A DNA stretch of 64,000 bases from Pyxidicoccus parkwaysis (GCF_017301735.1 NZ_CP071090.1:12135001-12199000); one strand, 5' to 3'. Positions 1 to 8,762 are shown, counted from the first letter of the stretch. The notes: generated by a model from the letters alone, not told the origin. Translations and numbers: made by a program.

Positions 1-1338
1 GGCCCAGACGGAATACCAGGCAGTCAGCACATCACCGCACCCATTCGTCGTCACGGTGAACGACGTATCTCCCGGCTTCATGAACGCGCGGCGATCGTTG
101 TCGCCGACGAACCACACACCTCCTCGCGTCCAGGTAGAGACCGAATGCCAGACCTGGGTCGACGAGCCTACGGTTTGAGCATTCCATTTCGCTCCACCCG
201 CCGGGCACACGGCCGTATCCAGGGATTGCGAGTTGCAGTCGTTGTCGAGCCCATCGCAAACCTCGCTCGCGCCGGGGTTGATGAAGCGGTTGCCATCATC
301 GCAGTCGCCGCCCTGACTCACGAAAGTGGGGGGCTGCACGCAGGATTCCCTCTCCCCTGCGGTCGGGCCATAACCGTCTTCATCCGCGTCCGGGTACCAC
401 TTCGTCGCGGCCACCGTCGCGATGCACGTCACCGCGCTCCCGGTAGCGTTGCACTGCTGGGTGCCGGCACACTGGGTCGCTGAAACGGTGCACGCGTCCC
501 CGAGCCCCGTGTAGCCCTCGTTGTTCTGGCCGTTGCAGTTGTTATCCCGGTTGTCGCAGAGCTCCGGGGCCCCGGGATACACGCTGGCGCCAGTGCCCGG
601 GGTGTCGTCGCAGTCGTCGGGCGTGGTGGTGACGAGATAGCCGGAGTCCACGGTGCCGCAGAAGGTCTTCGCGGTCGCGTTCTTGTCCGCGTGCCCATCG
701 CGGTCCGCGTCCGGATACGCCTGGATGATGGTGGGCGTCTGGCAGAAGACCTTGCCGTCGCTGCCGCAGGTATTCGTGCCGCCGCAGCCGGAGAATGTGC
801 ACGTCCCTCCGAGCTGGAACGTCTCTGTGTCCGACTTGCCGTCGCAGTTGTCATCCGTGTCGTTGCAGGGCAGTTCCTCCGCGCCCGGGTGGATCTTGGC
901 CCCGGTGGGCGGGTTGTCATTACAGTCCGTGCCGCCCGAGACGATGGCGACGTAGCCGTCCCCGTCCTTGTCCTGCGCCTGCAGCGCCAGCGTCGTGAGG
1001 GTCGACTGGCCTCGTGTCAGCGTGACCACCTGCGACTTGTTCGCGACCTGTTGGACGTCGCAGGTCCGCTCGTAGGCCCGCGCCTCCACCTCCACCTCGC
1101 CGCTCCAGCTGTCCGGTGGAATCACCGCGACCACGAGCGAGCCGTCGCCGGGATTGACTGTGTCCTTGACCTCCTCGGAAGCGATTTCCTTCCCGCTGCG
1201 GACCTCGCGCGCGAACACGCGGATACAGCCGGGCTTGAAGCCTTCGTAGGTCACGGTGGCCTTCACGCCACCTTGGGGAATCTCTTCCTTGCAGCCAGCA
1301 AGCGCGAGGAGGGGGAGCAGCAGCAGAACGCGTCGCAT
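1..1338 (-). CDS. MopE-like putative metal-binding lipoprotein (partial, C-terminus beyond window)
   Basis: The frame is open from an ATG at 1338 to the window edge (446 codons), so the C-terminus is missing. The first 20 residues form a lipoprotein signal ending in a lipobox (LALAGC). A beta-rich region of about 100 residues follows, then three copies of a cysteine/aspartate motif of the form DC(N/D)D...PGA.E.C...DN.C(N/D)G at about residues 136-165, 236-265 and 340-365. This is the putative metal-binding motif named after MopE and is common in myxobacterial surface proteins. Cell-surface metal or calcium binding is inferred; no enzymatic domain is visible. It lies last in a minus-strand run downstream of the YiiX-like gene. 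Confidence 0.85.
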   Translation of the reverse strand, partial: MRRVLLLLPLLALAGCKEEIPQGGVKATVTYEGFKPGCIRVFAREVRSGKEIASEEVKDTVNPGDGSLVVAVIPPDSWSGEVEVEARAYERTCDVQQVANKSQVVTLTRGQSTLTTLALQAQDKDGDGYVAIVSGGTDCNDNPPTGAKIHPGAEELPCNDTDDNCDGKSDTETFQLGGTCTFSGCGGTNTCGSDGKVFCQTPTIIQAYPDADRDGHADKNATAKTFCGTVDSGYLVTTTPDDCDDTPGTGASVYPGAPELCDNRDNNCNGQNNEGYTGLGDACTVSATQCAGTQQCNATGSAVTCIATVAATKWYPDADEDGYGPTAGERESCVQPPTFVSQGGDCDDGNRFINPGASEVCDGLDNDCNSQSLDTAVCPAGGAKWNAQTVGSSTQVWHSVSTWTRGGVWFVGDNDRRAFMKPGDTSFTVTTNGCGDVLTAWYSVWA

Positions 1339-1427
1339 GGGAGGCATCCTAGCCGTGCCCTCCCGCAATTCCAGAGCCCCGGTCCACCCTTCTCCTGCTC
1401 GGGATGTCCGGGGCGGAACACGCTTGC

Positions 1428-2039
1428 CTACCGCACCGAGGGAAAGTCCGAGTGCACCACTTCCAGTTTCTCATCGGCGGCCAGGCTGGCGGGCGTGATC
1501 AGCTCCAGGTCCAGCGGAACCTTCACGCCGTAGCGCTCGCGCATGACCTTCTCCAGGCCCTGCACCTTGAGCGAGCCCAGGCGCTCCATCTTCCCGTAGT
1601 CCACGCCTGCTCCCCGGGTGTACGCCTTGCGCACCAGCTCCGAGCAATACATCGCCTCGTCGCCCCAGCCGAACTTCCAGTCATACGGCTTGCCCAGGTG
1701 CGTCTTCGCCGCGTCCACGGCCTGCTGCCGCTGCGCGTCGCTCAAGTCCTTCGGGCGCAGCACCAGGATGTGGCTTTTCACGCCGCGCGCCTTCCACTTC
1801 GCGAAGGGCACGCGCTGGACGGGCTGCACGGCCTCCACCACCCAGGCGCCCTTGGACGTCACCTCCACCAGGCCCACGTGGGAGAACGGGCTCTCCGTCG
1901 CGGCGCGGATGGCCTCCGACTGACGTGAGCGCGAGGTGTGCAGGACGATGTCGCCCGTGCGCAATGACGCCTCCAGCCGAGGCGCAGCGACCGCACCGTG
2001 TGCTCCGAGCCACACCGCGACGAGGACACTCCACCGCAT
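1428..2039 (-). CDS. YiiX-like permuted papain-fold hydrolase (peptidase C92 type)
   Basis: 203 residues with an N-terminal signal peptide (about 1-19, cleavage near AVAA). The motif SHVGLV (His54) and YCSELV (Cys132) are in the order expected for the permuted NlpC/P60-like YiiX/YebB family, where His and Cys form the active site. GDIVLHTS at 29-36 is the usual start of the fold. Family members are thought to cleave amide or thioester bonds in the envelope; the substrate is unknown. It sits 90 bp downstream of thpR on the same strand. Confidence 0.82.
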   Translation of the reverse strand: MRWSVLVAVWLGAHGAVAAPRLEASLRTGDIVLHTSRSRQSEAIRAATESPFSHVGLVEVTSKGAWVVEAVQPVQRVPFAKWKARGVKSHILVLRPKDLSDAQRQQAVDAAKTHLGKPYDWKFGWGDEAMYCSELVRKAYTRGAGVDYGKMERLGSLKVQGLEKVMRERYGVKVPLDLELITPASLAADEKLEVVHSDFPSVR

Positions 2040-2129
2040 CGTTCGAGTCCTTTCAGGCGCTTTCGCGCGCCTGCTCCCCTCATGTGCAGACCCGATGCCA
2101 GACGGGCAGGGGGGCGCATCGCCGTGCCC

Positions 2130-2684
2130 TCACTTCGAGCGCGTGAGCGGAACCTCCAGGCGCGAGTGGTAGTGCCCGCCCCGGCTCTCGAAAAGGATGA
2201 GCCGGTCCACGCGTCCCTCGCCGAAATCCGACGTGTGCAGCGCCTGCGCGCACCGCGCGAGGGCCGGGTCTCCGTGCGGGTCCTTCGCGCGTGCCAGCGT
2301 GAGGTGCGCGGTGTACTCGCGATGCTCGGACTCGAAGCCGAGCGGTTGCAGCACGGCGGCGGCGTCCGCCTGCAACGCCTTCAGCGCGTCCGTCTCCCCG
2401 CGCACGTCCGCCCAGAGCACGCGCGGGCGCGAGGGCGAGCCGAAGCTGCCGCCTCCTCCCACGGACAGCACGAAGGGCGCGTGTCGCGAGCCCACGGGCT
2501 CCAGTGCCTCGCGCAGCGACGGCAGCCGCGCCTCCTCCACCTCGCCCAGGAACACCAGCGTGAGGTGCACGCCCTCCGCCTTGACCCAGCGGGAATGCGG
2601 CGCCAGCGCGCGCAGTCGCTCCATCTCCGAGGTGGCGCGCGACTCAATCGTGCTTCCCAGCGTGACGGCGGTGAACAGGCGCAT
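2130..2684 (-). CDS. thpR: RNA 2',3'-cyclic phosphodiesterase (ThpR/LigT family)
   Basis: 184 residues. The two HxTL motifs of the 2H phosphoesterase superfamily are present at residues 40-43 (HLTLVFLG) and 127-130 (HLTLARAK), and the protein opens with the family-typical MRLFTAV. These enzymes open 2',3'-cyclic phosphates on RNA ends or, in the reverse direction, ligate tRNA halves in vitro. The ATG lies 3 bp after the stop of the upstream metal-dependent hydrolase gene, so the two are probably cotranscribed. Confidence 0.92.
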   Translation of the reverse strand: MRLFTAVTLGSTIESRATSEMERLRALAPHSRWVKAEGVHLTLVFLGEVEEARLPSLREALEPVGSRHAPFVLSVGGGGSFGSPSRPRVLWADVRGETDALKALQADAAAVLQPLGFESEHREYTAHLTLARAKDPHGDPALARCAQALHTSDFGEGRVDRLILFESRGGHYHSRLEVPLTRSK

Positions 2685-2687
2685 GGC

Positions 2688-3212
2688 TCAGGACTCCAGG
2701 CGGCGCCCACGCGGCCACAGCGCGTAGGCCCAGAAGGGAATGAAGGCGAGCAACTCCACGCCGACGACGTACAGGCCACGCGCGGACAGCATCCGCGTGC
2801 CGATGGGCGACACCGGCAGCGGATGCACCGGCGCGAAGAAGCGCTCATTCGAGAACGGCCACAGCAGCGCCGCGCCCAGGCCGCCATCGGTCAGCGAGTC
2901 CAGCAGCCCATGGCTCGCCACCGCGAGGAACGTGAGCGCCGTCCACCGCGCCACCGGAGCGCGCAGGGCGCGAGCCACCCCCATGGCCACCAGCGCCATG
3001 CCCGTGGCGAACACCAGCGAGTGCGACGCGCCCCGGTGTCCCCACGGCGCCGCGTAGGCCACGCCGAACTTGAAGCCCACCACGTCCGCGTCCGGCAGCA
3101 GCGCGAGCAGGGAGAGCAGCGCCATGGCGCCCGCCAGCCTTCGCGCGGACGCGCCGCCCGCCTCGTACCGCCCCAGTGCCATGCCGACCGCCACGTGACC
3201 GATGCTCGCCAT
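2688..3212 (-). CDS. YdjM-like membrane-bound metal-dependent hydrolase
   Basis: 174 residues counted from MASIGHVAVGMALGR; an ATG-proximal extension of seven residues upstream (to 3233) is possible. The N-terminal His in GHVAVG, the segment GHRGASHS and HGLLDSLTDGG match the inner-membrane hydrolase family PF04307 (YdjM/YbcI). Four or more hydrophobic segments suggest an integral inner-membrane protein. In E. coli ydjM is part of the SOS response; whether that holds here is unknown. It is divergent from the cyclase gene with 80 bp between starts. Confidence 0.82.
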   Translation of the reverse strand: MASIGHVAVGMALGRYEAGGASARRLAGAMALLSLLALLPDADVVGFKFGVAYAAPWGHRGASHSLVFATGMALVAMGVARALRAPVARWTALTFLAVASHGLLDSLTDGGLGAALLWPFSNERFFAPVHPLPVSPIGTRMLSARGLYVVGVELLAFIPFWAYALWPRGRRLES

Positions 3213-3292
3213 TGCACCGGAAAGATAGCCCACCCGGGCCCGTTGGCTCGTGGCTGGAGAGGCCCCGGCGCGTGGGCTAGCGTTGCCTCCCC

Positions 3293-4555
3293 ATGCAGAC
3301 GCGCTCCCATGTCGAGGACACCTTGCGGCGGCGCCTGGCGGGCTGGCGCGAGCAGGTGGGCGAGTGGCTCAACCGCGTCCGCTTCGCGGGCACGGCGTGC
3401 TGGCTCCTCGCGGCCTGGATGGACAGCTGGCGCGTGCCGTTGTTGGCGCTCGGCGTCTACGTGGGGGTGGCCTTCGCGGTGTGGCTCGCCGCGCGGCTCT
3501 TCCCCGCGCTCCTGCGGCGGTCGGCGTTGCTGCTCGCCTTCGTGGACATGCCCGCCGTCTTCATCCTCCAGTTGCTGGCCATCCAGGAGGCGGGGACTCC
3601 GGCCATCGCCCATCAGGCCATCGCGACTCAGGCCATCGTCGCGCTGCTGACGCTGGGCGTCTACATCACCCTGGTGGTCATCGTGGCGCTGGTGACGCTG
3701 TCACGCGCCAGCGTGGCGGCGGCCGCGACAGTGGCCATCGTCCTGGAGACCCTCCTGGCGTTCGAGGCGGGGCTGACCCGGGAATCCTTCTTCTCCGGCG
3801 TGGTGCTGGTGCTCGCGCTGGCCGCGCTGGCGGCCGTGTTCATCGGCCGGCAGGTGATGGGGCTCGTGACACAGGTGGCGCAAGAGGAGGTGCAGCGTGA
3901 GCGGCTGGGCCGCTACTTCTCCCCGGAAGTCGCCCGCCAGATTGCCGCGCGCGGCGCCGAGTCCGGCGGTGGCGAGCACCGCGAGGTGACGCTCCTCTTC
4001 TCCGACATCCGCGGCTTCACCTCCATGTCCGAGCGCATGGACAGCCCGCGCGTGGTGGCGCTGCTCAACGAGTACCTCTCGCGCATGGTGGACGTGGTGT
4101 TCCACCATGGGGGCACGCTCGACAAGTTCATCGGCGACGGCATCCTCGCGTACTTCGGCGCGCCGCTCGACTTGCCGGGGCACCCCCGGGCCGCCGTCGC
4201 GTGTGGCCTTCGCATGCTGGAGGCATTGGAGGAGCTCAACGCGGAGCGCGCCGCGCGGGGCGAGGAGCCGCTGCGCATCGGCATCGGCATCCACACCGGG
4301 CGCGTCGTCGTGGGCGACGTGGGCAGCGAGCAGCGCCGCGAGTACACGGTGATTGGCGACGCCGTGAATCTCGCGAGCCGCATCGAGGGGCTCACCAAGA
4401 AGGTGGGAGTCCCCATGCTCGTGTCCGGCGCGACGATGCGGCAGTGTCAGGCCGACTTCGACTTCGAGCCCGCCACGCCCCTGCCCGTCGCGGGCAAGTC
4501 CGAGCCCGTGGCCACCTTCGCGCCTCGCAAGCAGGGCCTGCGCGCCGCCAACTGA
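3293..4555 (+). CDS. membrane-anchored class III adenylate cyclase
   Basis: 420 residues. The N-terminal 190 residues hold about five hydrophobic segments (roughly 32-42, 48-70, 78-96, 112-136 and 143-185). The catalytic domain covers about 228-410. FSDIRGFT (236-243) supplies the first metal Asp238; LDKFIGDG (276-283) supplies Lys278 and the second metal Asp282; VIGDAVNLASR (353-363) supplies Asp356, Asn359 and Arg363. The Lys/Asp pair is that of adenylate rather than guanylate cyclases. A complete active site on one chain implies a homodimer. The membrane part has no recognised sensor domain. A caspase-like gene follows 75 bp downstream on the same strand. Confidence 0.93.
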   Translation: MQTRSHVEDTLRRRLAGWREQVGEWLNRVRFAGTACWLLAAWMDSWRVPLLALGVYVGVAFAVWLAARLFPALLRRSALLLAFVDMPAVFILQLLAIQEAGTPAIAHQAIATQAIVALLTLGVYITLVVIVALVTLSRASVAAAATVAIVLETLLAFEAGLTRESFFSGVVLVLALAALAAVFIGRQVMGLVTQVAQEEVQRERLGRYFSPEVARQIAARGAESGGGEHREVTLLFSDIRGFTSMSERMDSPRVVALLNEYLSRMVDVVFHHGGTLDKFIGDGILAYFGAPLDLPGHPRAAVACGLRMLEALEELNAERAARGEEPLRIGIGIHTGRVVVGDVGSEQRREYTVIGDAVNLASRIEGLTKKVGVPMLVSGATMRQCQADFDFEPATPLPVAGKSEPVATFAPRKQGLRAAN

Positions 4556-4630
4556 GCGCCGGTCCGCCCGGCCGCGTGTCACATGGCCCGCGCCCACGCT
4601 CCACCCGGACAACAAGGGAGGAGTGTACTC

Positions 4631-5491
4631 ATGGCGCAGGGATATTCGTTGAACATCGGCCTCAACTCGGTGGACCCCAAGCACTACTCGGGCTGGGACG
4701 GAACACTGGTGGCCTGCGAGGCGGACGCGGACGACATGGAGGCCATCGCCCGTGAGCGGAACTACGGGAAGGTGACGAAGCTGCTCACGAAGGAGGCGAC
4801 GCGCGCTCGCGTGCTGAAGGAGTTCGAGGAGGCCGCCCGCGTGCTGCAACCCGGTGACTTGTTCCTGCTGACGTACTCGGGGCACGGCGGCCAGCTTCCG
4901 GACACCAACGGAGACGAGGCGGATGGGCGGGACGAGACGTGGGTGCTCTATGACGGAGAGCTCATCGACGACGAAATCTACAACGCGCTCTCCAAGCTCC
5001 GTCAGGGCGTGCGCGTGTTCATGCTCTCCGACAGTTGTCACAGCGGCTCGGTGAGCAGGACGGCGTATGCAGCGCTGCGCAGCAGCGGCAACCTGGCCAT
5101 GCTGGCGGACACCGTCCACGAGATGCCGGGCGAGGAGCGCCGCTTCAAGAACATGCCGGAGGTCATCGCCCTGCGGACCTACCGCGACAACCGCGCGATG
5201 TACGACGCCATCATGAAGGAGCTGCCGAAGGAGGACCCGCGCGCGACGATGAAGGCGACGGTGCTGCTCATCTCCGGCTGCCAGGACAACCAGCTCTCCA
5301 ATGACGGCACCTTCAACGGCCTGTTCACCGCCAACCTGCTGCGCGTCTACAACGGCGGCAAGTTCAACCACGGCTACCACGCCTTCCACCGCGGCATCCT
5401 CCGGCGCATGCCGCCCATCCAGTCGCCGGCCTACTCGGTGGTGGGCATCCCCAGCCGCGAGTTCGAGCGCCAGGTGCCCTTCAAGGCCTGA
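4631..5491 (+). CDS. caspase-fold (clan CD, peptidase C14) cysteine protease
   Basis: 286 residues from the ATG at 4631, chosen because a strong AGGGAGGAG ribosome binding site precedes it. The catalytic dyad of metacaspase-like proteins is clear: His85 in TYSGHGGQ and Cys136 in LSDSCHSGS. NIGLNSVDP at the N-terminus and acidic segments near the dyad also fit the fold. There is no partner domain (no TIR, NACHT, WD or FGE), so this is a stand-alone protease domain without signal peptide. The substrate and trigger are unknown. It follows the adenylate cyclase and is convergent with proS. Confidence 0.9.
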   Translation: MAQGYSLNIGLNSVDPKHYSGWDGTLVACEADADDMEAIARERNYGKVTKLLTKEATRARVLKEFEEAARVLQPGDLFLLTYSGHGGQLPDTNGDEADGRDETWVLYDGELIDDEIYNALSKLRQGVRVFMLSDSCHSGSVSRTAYAALRSSGNLAMLADTVHEMPGEERRFKNMPEVIALRTYRDNRAMYDAIMKELPKEDPRATMKATVLLISGCQDNQLSNDGTFNGLFTANLLRVYNGGKFNHGYHAFHRGILRRMPPIQSPAYSVVGIPSREFERQVPFKA

Positions 5492-5510
5492 GCACGCACG
5501 GCGCTCAAAA

Positions 5511-5557
5511 AAGACGAAGGGCCGCGGGAGGCAAGCTCCACGCGGCCCTGGGTCTTT
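5511..5557. terminator. bidirectional intrinsic terminator between caspase gene and proS
   Basis: Arms GGGCCGCG (5519-5526) and CGCGGCCC (5541-5548) plus the inner pair GGAG/CTCC form a 12-bp GC stem with one bulged A. An A-run (AAAAAA, ending near 5512) lies on the left and a T-rich GGTCTTTC on the right, so the hairpin can stop transcription from both sides. It sits exactly between two convergent stop codons. Confidence 0.8.
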
Positions 5558-5572
5558 CAGCTCAGGCGTGTC

Positions 5573-7006
5573 TCAGTACGACTTGGAGAACACGATGCGG
5601 CCCGGCGAGGGCTCGCCGGTGACGATGCACTTGCCCGGCTCCTGCTTGAGGCTGAAGGGGCGGCAGCGGGTGGTGAGGCCCGTCTCCTCCTTGATGCGCG
5701 CCTCCACCTTCGGGTCCCCGTTCCAGTGGGCGAGCAGGAAGCCGTCGTCCGCCTTCGCCTTCATCTCCTCGTAGGAGTTGACCTCGAAGGTGTGCGAGTC
5801 GCGGAAGTCCCTGGCCTTGGTGAACAGGTCCTTCTGCATGGCGTCCAGCATGGACTGCGTCTTGGAGACGGCCTCGCCCAGCGGGATGAACTCCTTCTGC
5901 TTGAGGTCGCGGCGCACCATGACGCACGAGTCCTTGGCCAGGTCCTTGGGGCCAATCTCGATGCGCACGCACGTGCCGATGAGCTCGTGCTCGAAGTACT
6001 TGAAGCCCGGGCCCTTCGTCTCGTCGTCGTCCACCGTCACGCCCAGGCCCGCCTTGCGCAGGTCCGCGGCCAGCGCGTGGCTCTTCTGCAGCACCTGCGT
6101 CTTCTCCGCGTCCGACGCCTTGCCGAAGATGGGGATGATGACCACGTGGTTGGAGGCCAGCCTCGGCGGGACGATGAGGCCCGAGTCATCCGAGTGCGTC
6201 ATGATGAGGCCGCCGATGAGGCGCGTGGACGAGCCCCAGGACGTCTGCCAGACGTAGTGCTGCTTGCCGTCGCGGCCCTGGAACTGGGTGTCGAAGGCCT
6301 TGGCGAAGTTCTGCCCCAGGTTGTGGCTGGTGCCCGCCTGCAGCGCCTTCTTGTCCTGCATCATCGCCTCGATGCTGTACGTGCGCAGCGCGCCGGCGAA
6401 CCGCTCCGACTCGGACTTGCGCCCCGGCAGCACCGGCATCGCCATGTAGTCCTCGGCGAACGTCCGGTAGACCTCCAGCATCTGGAGCGTCTCCTTCTCC
6501 GCGTCCTCCTCCGTCTCGTGGCAGGTGTGGCCCTCCTGCCAGAGGAACTCGGTGGTGCGCAGGAACAGGCGCGTGCGCATCTCCCAGCGCATCACGTTCG
6601 CCCACTGATTCAGGAGCAGGGGCAAGTCCCGGTAGCTCTGAATCCACTTGGAGAACGAGCGGTTGATGATGGTCTCACTGGTGGGCCGGATGACGAGCGG
6701 CTCCTCCAGCTTGGCGCCGCCCGCGTGGGTGACGACGGCCAGCTGAGGGTTGAAGCCCTCGACGTGCTCGGCCTCCTTCTTGAGGTAGCTCTCCGGGATG
6801 AGCAGCGGGAAGTAGGCGTTCTTGTGGCCCAGGTCCTTGAACATCTTGTCCAGGACGCGCTGCATGTTCTCCCAGATGGCGTAGCCGTTGGGCCGGATGA
6901 CCATGCAGCCCTTCACGTCCGAGTAGTCGGCGAGCTTCGCCTTCTGGACCAGGTCGACGTACCACTCGGAAAAGCCCTTCTCGCGGGGCGTGAGCTTCTC
7001 GGCCAT
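5573..7006 (-). CDS. proS: prolyl-tRNA synthetase, archaeal/eukaryotic-type (type 3)
   Basis: 477 residues, the length of the short ProRS form that lacks the editing insertion of E. coli-type enzymes. Class II motifs are recognisable: motif 2 around MRWEMRTRLFLRTTEFLWQ (about residues 137-155), and IRPTSETII just before it. HSDDSGLIVPPRLA is the motif 3 region. The C-terminus ends in Tyr, as is typical for this ProRS type. It charges tRNA-Pro with proline in the cytosol. The gene is read alone, divergent from the DUF4336/TetR pair and convergent with the caspase gene. Confidence 0.97.
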   Translation of the reverse strand: MAEKLTPREKGFSEWYVDLVQKAKLADYSDVKGCMVIRPNGYAIWENMQRVLDKMFKDLGHKNAYFPLLIPESYLKKEAEHVEGFNPQLAVVTHAGGAKLEEPLVIRPTSETIINRSFSKWIQSYRDLPLLLNQWANVMRWEMRTRLFLRTTEFLWQEGHTCHETEEDAEKETLQMLEVYRTFAEDYMAMPVLPGRKSESERFAGALRTYSIEAMMQDKKALQAGTSHNLGQNFAKAFDTQFQGRDGKQHYVWQTSWGSSTRLIGGLIMTHSDDSGLIVPPRLASNHVVIIPIFGKASDAEKTQVLQKSHALAADLRKAGLGVTVDDDETKGPGFKYFEHELIGTCVRIEIGPKDLAKDSCVMVRRDLKQKEFIPLGEAVSKTQSMLDAMQKDLFTKARDFRDSHTFEVNSYEEMKAKADDGFLLAHWNGDPKVEARIKEETGLTTRCRPFSLKQEPGKCIVTGEPSPGRIVFSKSY

Positions 7007-7123
7007 GTGCGGAGCACCCTTCGTAAAGCGTTGAAAGAGGACGGTTGCCTACGACGGCCCCCCTCGGAAATCAACGGCCCCGTCGTCCCGGACGTTCCCT
7101 GTCCCATGGAACGGGTTGCGAAT

Positions 7124-7143
7124 TTTTCGACCGACGGTCAAAA
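7124..7143. promoter_or_regulatory. TetR-type operator upstream of the DUF4336/TetR genes
   Basis: The inverted repeat TTTT-c-GACCG-a-CGGTC-AAAA is complete except for one unpaired base. It lies 40 bp before the 7183 start. A candidate promoter, TTGCGA (7116-7121), 17 bp, CAAAAT (7139-7144), would place the operator between the -35 and -10 boxes, as expected for repression. The TetR protein encoded second in the operon is the obvious binder (inference). Confidence 0.7.
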
Positions 7144-7182
7144 TACAGAACAGAGGTCGGATTTCGCAGCCAGGAGGTCTCC

Positions 7183-7857
7183 ATGCTTCGCCCCGTGTCC
7201 GAGGACGTGCACGTGCTCACCGTCGGCTTCCGGATGGGTCTCTTCGAGGTGGGAGGCCGGATGACGGTCATCCGCCTGCCGGACGGTGGACTGTGGGTGC
7301 ACTCGCCCGTCCGCTTCAGTCCGGAGGTCCGCGCCGAGGTAGACGCGCTGGGCCCGGTGCGCTTCCTGGTGGCGCCCAACCTCTTTCACCACCTGGCCGT
7401 CCAGGACTGGGCGGCGGCGTACCCGGACGCGAAGGTGGCGGCGCCCGCGGCGCTCAGGCGCAAGCGGCCGGATTTGCGCATCGACCTGGAGTTGGGCGAC
7501 GCGCCGGATGCGGGGTGGGCGGGTGTCATCGACCAGGCCTTCATCCGGGGCATGCCGAAGGTGGACGAGGTGCTCTTCTTCCATCGCCCCAGCCGCACGG
7601 CGCTCGTCACCGACCTGGCGTTCAACTTCCACAGGGCGGACTCGTGGCTCCTGCGCGCCTACCTGAAGCTCAGCGGTGGCTGGCAGCGGCTGGCGACCAC
7701 GCTGACGGCGCGGGCCCTCATGAAGGACAAGGCGGCGGTGCGCGCGTCGCTGGACAAGGTGCTCGCGTGGGACGTGGAGCGGGTGGTGGTGTGCCACGGC
7801 GACGTGGTGGAGCAGGGCGGGAAGAAGGCGCTGGTGGATGGCTTCGCCCGGCTCTAG
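7183..7857 (+). CDS. DUF4336 (MBL-fold-like) protein
   Basis: 224 residues from an ATG preceded by CAGGAGG. The start LRPVSEDVHVLT, the central segment FLVAPNLFHHLAVQDW and the C-terminal VVVCHGDVV match DUF4336, a metallo-beta-lactamase-like family of unknown reaction. His residues in NLFHH and CHGD could be metal ligands. No signal peptide is seen. It is first in a two-gene unit with a TetR regulator whose frame overlaps its end, so the regulator and this protein are probably coregulated through the operator at 7124-7143. Confidence 0.85.
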   Translation: MLRPVSEDVHVLTVGFRMGLFEVGGRMTVIRLPDGGLWVHSPVRFSPEVRAEVDALGPVRFLVAPNLFHHLAVQDWAAAYPDAKVAAPAALRRKRPDLRIDLELGDAPDAGWAGVIDQAFIRGMPKVDEVLFFHRPSRTALVTDLAFNFHRADSWLLRAYLKLSGGWQRLATTLTARALMKDKAAVRASLDKVLAWDVERVVVCHGDVVEQGGKKALVDGFARL

Positions 7858-8689
7858 CGGAGGAGGCAGGAAGTCCCCGCCCGTGCGCCGCCGCGCGCAG
7901 GCGCCCGCGTCTGGCGCGGAGGAGCGTGAGGCGCGCAAGGCTCGCGCGGAGGCGTCCGCGTCTGGCGCGGATGAGCGTGAGGTTCGCAAGGCCCGTGCGG
8001 AGGCGTCCGCGTCTGGGGCGGATGAGCGCAAGGCTCGCGCGGAGGCGTCCGCGTCTGGCGCGGATGAGCGTGAGGCGCGCAAGGCCCGGCGCCAGGAGGG
8101 ACGGCGCAAGAACATCCTCACCGCCGCGCGCGCGGTGCTGGTGCGCGAGGGCATCTCCGGGCTGACGCTGGACGCGGTGGCCCGGGAGGCGGACCTGAGC
8201 AAGCCGTCGCTCTTCTACTACTTCCACTCCAAGGAGGAGCTCGTCGGCGAGCTGGCCGTGGAGGGACTGGCCCACGAGGTGGAAGTCCTCGAGGCGGCGG
8301 TGGCCTCGGCGGACAGCGGAGTGGAGGCACTGGCCGCGTTGGTGCGGGCCAAGGTGGACCTGTACGCGGAGGACCTGGACGCCTTCCGCGTCGTGTACCT
8401 CTGGCCGCAGCTGATGGGCCGCCAGTCCGACGCGCAGCGCGAGCGGGTGTACGCACTGAGCGCACGGCTCAACGACACGCTGGAAGCGAGGCTCCAGGCG
8501 GACGCGCGCGCGGGCCGGCTCGCCCCGGGCTTCCAGCCGCGCCGGCTGGCCAACGTCGCGTGGACGGTGGCGCACGGGCTGCTGTCCCTGGTGGCCGGGC
8601 TGGAAAATGCCGGTGGAAGCACGCGGCACACGTTGTCGCAACTGCGTGACGAGGCCTGCGCACTGCTGTTGCGGGCCGGGATGCGATGA
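7838..8689 (+). CDS. TetR-family regulator with a repeat-expanded N-terminal linker
   Basis: 283 residues if the ATG at 7838 is used, which overlaps the previous gene by 20 bp. A GTG at 7883 in the same frame, behind AGGAGG at 7861-7866, is an equally plausible start and avoids the overlap. The TetR DNA-binding domain covers about 88-135 (ILTAARAVLVREGISG... SLFYYFHSKEELVG), followed by a helical ligand domain. Ahead of it lies a charged stretch made of nearly four copies of a 17-residue unit of the form ASASGADEREARKARAE. Such a long basic/acidic extension is unusual for TetR proteins, which normally begin within 10-20 residues of the HTH domain. Confidence 0.9.
   Translation: MASPGSSGGGRKSPPVRRRAQAPASGAEEREARKARAEASASGADEREVRKARAEASASGADERKARAEASASGADEREARKARRQEGRRKNILTAARAVLVREGISGLTLDAVAREADLSKPSLFYYFHSKEELVGELAVEGLAHEVEVLEAAVASADSGVEALAALVRAKVDLYAEDLDAFRVVYLWPQLMGRQSDAQRERVYALSARLNDTLEARLQADARAGRLAPGFQPRRLANVAWTVAHGLLSLVAGLENAGGSTRHTLSQLRDEACALLLRAGMR
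7901..8095 (+). repeat. 51-bp in-frame tandem repeat within the tetR gene
   Basis: Four units at 7901-7951, 7952-8002, 8003-8044 (9 bp shorter) and 8045-8095. Units differ by a few substitutions. All lengths are multiples of three, so copy-number change would keep the reading frame. Each unit encodes a 14- or 17-residue Ala/Ser/Glu/Arg-rich segment. Confidence 0.9.
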
Positions 8690-8762
8690 GTGTTGCTGGG
8701 AACAGTTGCCGCGTCGCGCTAAGAAGAGCCTCCTTCCCAGTCGTTCGCCTTCAGGAGGCTTC

